Shown in pieces: positions 59,274 to 64,000 of a stretch of DNA of 64,000 nt. The position numbers and the translations under genes were made by a program. The notes under the pieces are model-generated. The model was not told where the DNA came from. It worked only from the letters and a program-made list of their open reading frames with translations, and did no database searches. Within the stretch, counting starts at the first letter, position 1. Each line of letters opens with the position of its first letter. The stretch comes from Perkinsela sp. pyNocScin1 (taxonomy: Eukaryota; Euglenozoa; Kinetoplastea; Prokinetoplastida; Perkinselidae), in assembly GCA_964019655.1 (NCBI GenBank), contig CAXHTR010000006.1, forward strand, positions 682,001 to 746,000. The letters run 5' to 3'.

Positions 59274-60164
59274 TTAGTTAAACCCCAGATAAGAGCCTTT
59301 CACTTCTTCATATTCCAAAGAGTGGAATGAAAAGGGGAAGCTCAGACCCTTAAGGTTAATACATTCGCCCTCTGGGTTGACAACTTTCCCCTCAAAGGCC
59401 TTGTCTACTTCAAAGAAGCGAAACTCGTGCGGTTCAGCGACGATTCGGTCTTCCTCAAAGTTGTTGAAAGATAGCTCGACTGTCTTAAGTGCATCTGGAA
59501 TGTTTCTCAGTATGATTTCCCCACTTAGATCATTGCCACTGAGACCTAATTCGCAAAGTTTCCCCGGCAGAGCAGTCAGGATCACAGATCCGTGAAAATT
59601 ATTATTTTTGGCATGGAAAGTACGTAGAGACCCTGGCATTGCACCTGAATCCAGTGTCCCTGTCAGCAAATTATAACTTATGTCGATGTACTCTATTTTT
59701 TGGGGAAGCCCACTTACCTCGAAGTTTCCCGAGAGACAATTTTGATACAAGTTCATTGCTCTCAGACCCCCTGGAAGATTTTCAGTCTCTATAGAACCGC
59801 TGATTTCCATGTTTTCAAGCGACACGGACCGAACGCTTGCTGGTAAATACTCGAGGGCTACTGAGCCACCAATATTAAACTGTGATTTTCGAATAGAGCG
59901 CTCTTCTATCTCAGAATCGTCGAAAGAATCATACAGATCGAGAATCTCCTCCCCAGAGCACTCGATGGCTATCACATCTCCATTCGAGTCAAATTTGATG
60001 ATGGACCAATCTTCGATGGGTATGAAGTCACCGTCCTTGTCCTTTGCTATGCCAATGTCCTCTATCCCCAAGAAAAGCATCTCAATGAGTGACTGCTGGG
60101 GAATGCATAGGTTGTTGAAGCGGCCGATAGCATCATCGGCTGCGTTAAGGAGAATGCAAAGCAT
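59274..60164 (-). CDS. Family A LRR protein with acidic insert (about 6 repeats)
   Basis: 296 residues from ATG 60164. Leader MLCILLNAADDAIGRFN, segment IPQQSLIEMLFLGI, cap with W only (PIEDWSIIKFDSNGDV), then an acidic insert before the repeats (LDLYDSFDDSEIEERS, residues 75-92). Six repeats (LPASVRSVSL to IPDALKTVEL) and the ending VDKAFEGKVVNPEGECINL, which parallels the gene at 34072. The insert sits at the same place as the Tyr/Asp-rich insert of the gene at 44056. Confidence 0.89.
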   Translation of the reverse strand: MLCILLNAADDAIGRFNNLCIPQQSLIEMLFLGIEDIGIAKDKDGDFIPIEDWSIIKFDSNGDVIAIECSGEEILDLYDSFDDSEIEERSIRKSQFNIGGSVALEYLPASVRSVSLENMEISGSIETENLPGGLRAMNLYQNCLSGNFEVSGLPQKIEYIDISYNLLTGTLDSGAMPGSLRTFHAKNNNFHGSVILTALPGKLCELGLSGNDLSGEIILRNIPDALKTVELSFNNFEEDRIVAEPHEFRFFEVDKAFEGKVVNPEGECINLKGLSFPFSFHSLEYEEVKGSYLGFN

Positions 60165-60381
60165 TGAAGAGAAGAAACTTTGATTTAAAATTGGGCACAG
60201 GATATCTGCTCGTTCGAGATTCGCCTACTTGGGGCTATTACTTAGTACTTGGGCTTTTTTACAGATTTGTGGAACTAAAGAAAGACACAATATAAGAGCA
60301 GCGAAGGCTCACAGTGCCACTCCATCGAAAGTCTGAACGTTTTTGTATCATTGTTTGCTTTCCAGCGATCTCACATTATCT

Positions 60382-61040
60382 TCAGAACATCTGCTTCCGA
60401 GAAAAACCAATGAATAACCCGTTTTCTACTTTGAATTCATCCGAGCCTATCGCCCGTGCCCGATGAAACGAGATGTCAACGACCAGTACCTCTCGCAGGC
60501 TCTCTGGGAGTTCTCCGTAGTCTTCGTGTTGAAAGCGTTGTGTGATAAATTGATCAGAAAGATTCGTTCTGGCAAGCTTCGAAGTACAACGCTCCCTGAG
60601 AGTGCATTCCTCGCAAGATCGAGCCGAAGGAGCTTCTCTGGTAGGTGTGCAAAGTCCACTTGACCGAAATACAGATTGTTCGAGAGGTAAATCACTTCTG
60701 CATCTCTTGGAAGCGCCCTGGTAGCGAGCGTTGCGTTCTGGTCGCAGTTGTGAATAATAAGGTTTATGACTGTCGGTGGAATGGCATCCAGGAGAATATT
60801 TCCGCATTCGGCTGACGCAAATTTCATTCGGACGAGTACAGAGCCATTGCAGGTGAATCTGACCTTCCGCGGGTCACCGTCCCACTCGCATATGCGTCTT
60901 GTGCAATGGCCACGGGAAATCCGAGTTCGGTATGGGATCGGAAAGTTGCTGAGGCAAAGGCTAAGGAGTTGTGCCTGCATGTCTGCGTTATCTTCTTTGA
61001 TTGGATCGAAGTGTACGAAGAGTGGAATCAAAGCATTCAT
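60382..61040 (-). pseudogene. Short LRR gene (A/C-like) with a frameshift near its 3' end
   Basis: From ATG 61040: an N-terminus without clear leader (MNALIPLFVHFDPIKEDN), a cap relic (RRICEWDGDPRKVRFTC), IPPTVINLII, and three repeats (LPRDAEVIYL, LPEKLLRLDL, LPERIFLINL). At about 60515-60535, right after SHNAFNT, the LRR-like sequence moves to another frame (GELPESLREVLVVDI, then DEFKVENG) that stops at 60382, while the original frame ends at 60447. A single-base insertion or deletion explains it. The 197-residue product may still be made. Confidence 0.72.
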
Positions 61041-61383
61041 ATGTGGTGTGGGAAATGAAAATCAAAAGATCGAAAGTGCTGGGTGGTAGAATTCAGATGC
61101 TATACAGGCAGGGATCTAGGGAGGGAATGTCTTTTCTTTTTTTGCATTAGAAAGCACTTTATACCTGTCGATGTTCCTTGATCACTAGGAAAGCAAAGTG
61201 AATGAGAAAATTCCTGACTTATTTCACTTTGTTCTCGTTGGCTAAATTTTGCTCATCTTTGTCGCCGATCATGGTAAGAGTAAAGTCTATGAAGAGCAAA
61301 AAGGTATCATACATTGAATATCATACTGATGTACTAATTGACGATACAAAAGATCACAGAAATTTCTCCCAACGCTTTTACAC
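61041..61383. other. Intergenic, no gene seen
   Basis: 343 bases, AT-rich; a 70-codon + frame is present but without support. Confidence 0.5.
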
Positions 61384-62142
61384 TCAAACTACCGCATCAT
61401 TAGAATACCTGTAGCCATTGACGAGATGTGGGCCGTGCATTACACTAAAATACGCATTATCTTCGAGAACAGTTACCTGAAAGAGCACAGTGATAGTATT
61501 GATTCTATCCGGATCAGCCAGCGTGCGTTCAAAATTTTTATCGAAAACTAGAATATCATCGAATTGCTCGAGTTCATGAGTCAAATTTTCGGATATTTCT
61601 TCTTTCGCCGCTTCTATGCTCCCATTTGCATGAACTTCAACGGCAAAATCGTATGGGTGCATCATGTTCGACGCTGCACCTCTTTTTCGCAATGAAGTGA
61701 TCGATCCTCCAATGAATGCATGCATAGTCTCCTTGATGGAATCAATATGAGCAGTGCAGCAAGAGTTGAAGGGAACCAGGGCGCGAACATATTCTGGAGC
61801 TGGGGCTTGTGCCATAAAATGAAAATCAAGCAGCAACTTTGCCGCGTCGGTCATACTTGGCCATCTCGGTGGCTCTCGATCGCAGTAAAAGGCAACAATA
61901 TGTTCATTGTCAGTTTCTATTGCTATAGAATGGTCAGAGAATCGAACATTGGGTATATCTTCCTCACCATCTTCACCAAAGTTTGCTATGGCACTCAAGC
62001 TTTCAATTATAGAATCCAGGATCGAGTGCATTTCACCTGCAGCCATCCTTTTGTCGCCTTTTTTGCATCGAAATATCATGCCTTCACTTGATTGGCTACA
62101 GTGGACATTTCTTGTGCTTTCTACGCTGATGGCTTGCGTCAT
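61384..62142 (-). CDS. Family E protein of unknown function
   Basis: ATG 62142 (MTQAISVESTRN) is preferred; the frame is open to 62211 with a Lys-rich and aromatic stretch that may be spacer. 252 residues. No known domain recognised. Shared with the gene at 62360: SSEGMIFRCKKG, PNVRFSDHSIAIET, RWPSMTDAA, VPFNSCCTAHIDSIKETM, PYDFAVEVHANGS, FERTLADPDRI, LFQVTVLEDNAYFSV. The alternating hydrophobic pattern suggests a mixed alpha/beta fold. The C-terminus is NGYRYSNDAVV. Confidence 0.82.
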   Translation of the reverse strand: MTQAISVESTRNVHCSQSSEGMIFRCKKGDKRMAAGEMHSILDSIIESLSAIANFGEDGEEDIPNVRFSDHSIAIETDNEHIVAFYCDREPPRWPSMTDAAKLLLDFHFMAQAPAPEYVRALVPFNSCCTAHIDSIKETMHAFIGGSITSLRKRGAASNMMHPYDFAVEVHANGSIEAAKEEISENLTHELEQFDDILVFDKNFERTLADPDRINTITVLFQVTVLEDNAYFSVMHGPHLVNGYRYSNDAVV

Positions 62143-62359
62143 TGAGAGTATAAAAAACCGTATGAAGAGATGCTTCTGCTTTTTCTTTCGAAATAATTTT
62201 TCAATTCTCATTCAGTATGACGATTTCTTCGTAATTTCACTCAAAACGCACATGCGCACCTTTAGAACGCATCGTGGCTCTATGAGTAGAGAGTAACTGT
62301 CTATTCAAACCATGCTTCGGGTTTTCGCTGATTTGCAGAGTGTCATGCTACATGACGCT

Positions 62360-63208
62360 CTACAAGTCTTCTTCAACTTTGCAAGCAGCATTGGCAAAAA
62401 AATTGAGCCAATGCACGGCATGTGGTCGATAAACAACACTGAAGTATGCCTGGTCTTCCAGAATGATAACTTGAAAGAGCGCTGTCATGGCCTCGAACTT
62501 CTCAGGGACAGCCAGCGTGTTCTCGAATTTTCCATCAAAGACCATAATATCGTTGAATTTCGTTAGTTCATCATGTAAGATACGCACAATGACTTCATCA
62601 CTTACTTTGAGTGTGCTGTTGCTGTGAATTTCAACAGAAACATCGTATGGGCCCATGAGGTGGCTTATCTGCATAGCAGTGACTCGGCGTCGAATTGTCT
62701 CAACAGAATCTGCAATAAATGTTTTCAGCGTCTCTCGAATGTCGGTCATATTGGCCCTGCAGCAAGTGCTAAATGGGACAACTGCACGAATAAGCCCTGG
62801 AAATCGGACTTCTGATTTCTTTTTGGCATTGAAAAGAATCGAAAAAGAGGTCCATGCTGCGTCAGTCACACTCGGCCACATTGGTTCTCCTCGCTCACAG
62901 AAGAAAACATTCAAATCTTCTGAAGCAGTTTCAAATGCGAAGGAAAACTCGGAAAATCGAACTTTGGGGATCTCTTCCTTTGTATCAAGTCCACCGTTCC
63001 AGAGAATTTCCATGCCATCGATGATAGTTTGCAAAAGACACTGCATTTCACGTTGCGCATCGATACCAGCGCCTTTTGTGGTCTGAAAGATGACGCCTTC
63101 GCTTGAGGGGTTGAAGCAGACGTGCGGCATTTGCATGTCGAATTTCTCTTTTGCGATTAGATTCTCTTCAGTGCTGTATGGGACTTTGATGTTCGTCTCT
63201 ATTGGCAT
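62360..63208 (-). CDS. Family E protein of unknown function
   Basis: 282 residues from ATG 63208. Same order as its neighbour at 61384: SSEGVIFQTTKG, PKVRFSEFSFAFET, MWPSVTDAA, VPFSTCCRANMTDIRETL, PYDVSVEIHSNST, FENTLAVPEKF, LFQVIILEDQAYFSV. The NGY near the C-terminus is replaced (HAVHWLNFF) and a short acidic tail is added. No leader and no membrane segment, so a soluble intracellular protein is inferred. Tandem duplicate of the gene at 61384. Confidence 0.84.
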   Translation of the reverse strand: MPIETNIKVPYSTEENLIAKEKFDMQMPHVCFNPSSEGVIFQTTKGAGIDAQREMQCLLQTIIDGMEILWNGGLDTKEEIPKVRFSEFSFAFETASEDLNVFFCERGEPMWPSVTDAAWTSFSILFNAKKKSEVRFPGLIRAVVPFSTCCRANMTDIRETLKTFIADSVETIRRRVTAMQISHLMGPYDVSVEIHSNSTLKVSDEVIVRILHDELTKFNDIMVFDGKFENTLAVPEKFEAMTALFQVIILEDQAYFSVVYRPHAVHWLNFFANAACKVEEDL

Positions 63209-63349
63209 TCTGAAAATGAAAACGAGAGAAAGCTGAGAAAAATATTCTAAATCTGCATGATGCTTTTCATTCCAGTTGTCACTCGTATTTTATAAAATGT
63301 TCAAATAACCTCCACTCCACTACCTTTCACCGAAAAGGTCACGCGGCTC

Positions 63350-63575
63350 GAAAATGCAGACTTTTGTATTGTTCCCTCTACTTTTGTGTTCTGCACGCTC
63401 AGCGCGTAGATACTCCTGGGGACATCGCTCGTCTGTATCGCCCCTTTAAGCGCACTGTCGTCGACATGCAGAAACTCGAGGCTCTGTGGGGGATTTCCGA
63501 ACGCAACTTCACCCGAAAGCTAATTTTGGCTCAGTGTCAGAGTCCCAAGCCCCTTCGGGAGGTTTCCGAGTGCTA
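63350..63575 (-). pseudogene. LRR gene fragment with in-frame TAG
   Basis: The - strand reads LGNLPKGLGTLTLSQN, a TAG, LSGEVAFGNPPQSLEFLHV, then DSALKGAIQTSDVPRSIYAL: three successive LRR units in one frame with a stop in the first. There is no leader or cap on the 5' side, where a palindromic stretch begins at 63586. It is a decayed piece of a family A gene, possibly cut off by rearrangement at that point. Confidence 0.75.
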
Positions 63576-63585
63576 ATTCGCACTA

Positions 63586-63631
63586 CTACAATGCATTGTA
63601 GCATGTCTACTACAATGCAGTAGCATTGTAG
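63586..63631. repeat. Pair of palindromic repeats
   Basis: CTACAATGCATTGTAG at 63586-63601 is a perfect 16-base palindrome. Eight bases further on, CTACAATGC (63610-63618) and GCATTGTAG (63623-63631) form a second hairpin with the same arms and a four-base loop. It abuts the broken edge of the LRR fragment. Confidence 0.85.
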
Positions 63632-64000
63632 TGTACAATATGCATCATTTCTTTTTTGGCCATTTGCTACGATGGAAGGGATTTATTCTGAGTTTATCAC
63701 TGTTCTGTGCGTTCGAATATCAGAGTCCTATAAGAATGAATTTTTTGCGCTTTGTCCCTTCAGCTACTATCCTTGCTTCCAATTTACTGACATCACCCTT
63801 TGCTCTTTGGATACTTGTGTCTGTTCTTTCTTGCATTCATATAATTTCAATAAAAATACATCTACCCATGAGTTTCCCCTTGAGTTTGAAAAATAGACAA
63901 GACTTTACCCAGTATTTATTTCATTTCCAATTCTATCTAATTTCCATTTCTGTATCTTCACTCATCGCCCGCATCATCGCGAAACTTCCATTGCACGCCC
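63632..64000. other. Right edge, no gene seen
   Basis: 369 bases of AT-rich sequence. A 74-codon + frame (63672-63896) has no family motif. Several pyrimidine-rich runs occur near the end of the window. Confidence 0.5.

Noticed and set aside
1-64000. CRISPR array, bacterial operon signals or rRNA genes
   Set aside because: No regularly spaced repeats, no Shine-Dalgarno pattern before the starts and no rRNA-like sequence were seen.

Overview
The window is protein-coding DNA from a eukaryotic protist with few or no introns. It is almost wholly occupied by paralogous leucine-rich-repeat (LRR) genes. I count about 50 intact, broken or fragmentary genes and see no recognisable housekeeping gene, no RNA gene and no spliceosomal intron. 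All recognised genes from 1 to about 40.6 kb lie on the + strand and all from about 41.4 to 63.6 kb lie on the - strand, so two long one-way arrays converge on a strand switch at about 40.64-41.37 kb. Long intronless one-way arrays with a convergent switch, and pyrimidine-rich tracts with AG upstream of several ATGs, recall kinetoplastid polycistronic transcription (a free-living or endosymbiotic kinetoplastid is one candidate). That is inference only: no splice-leader or housekeeping marker is visible, and the short inverted-repeat elements found here would be unusual for a trypanosomatid.

Five protein families are seen. Family A (most genes): a very short hydrophobic leader ending near (S/T)AD, a conserved segment like LGRLDPxxLSxQxLMELxV, a cap with a D-x-C-x-W / x-x-C pair reminiscent of plant-type LRR N-caps, then 4-16 repeats of about 23 residues of type LPxxLxxLxLxxNxLxG followed by x(I/L)DLxx, and often a C-terminal GNxIxxVVDExG cap. 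No C-terminal membrane anchor is visible, so secreted soluble proteins are inferred. Family B: about 400-440 residues, no leader, a helical N-domain (RITKRxLLRxHRAQP; FSQKMKWLCxWGPE) followed by RNI-like repeats; probably intracellular. Family C: 240-290 residues with a leader, WxGxxC, WLPPT, LPRxxRYFYI and LPxKMEEL motifs. Family D: about 210 residues, (I/V)GRFDPAML, MELFFTPDE, then 4-5 degenerate repeats. Family E: three genes near the right edge with a shared PFSTCC motif and no recognised domain.

Layout: 1-3.0 kb A, A and a C-like gene; 3.2-8.4 kb a broken D gene and three tandem B genes with a D relic between two of them; 8.6-28.5 kb A genes, one C gene and two broken A genes; 29.0-30.4 kb a B pseudogene; 30.6-40.6 kb A and D genes with relics and one A gene with an internal stop; 40.6-41.4 kb the strand switch; 41.4-45.0 kb C and A genes; 45.3-48.9 kb three tandem D genes; 49.3-57.3 kb C and A genes; 57.7-63.2 kb E genes with one A gene and one broken LRR gene; 63.4 kb an LRR fragment.

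The region looks like a birth-and-death multigene cluster. Tandem duplicates share flanks as well as coding sequence, and at least 12 copies carry stops, frameshifts or truncations, several by what looks like one base. Three short non-coding insertions with terminal inverted repeats and probable target-site duplications sit between genes. The function of the proteins is unknown; extracellular recognition or adhesion is the natural guess for A, C and D.
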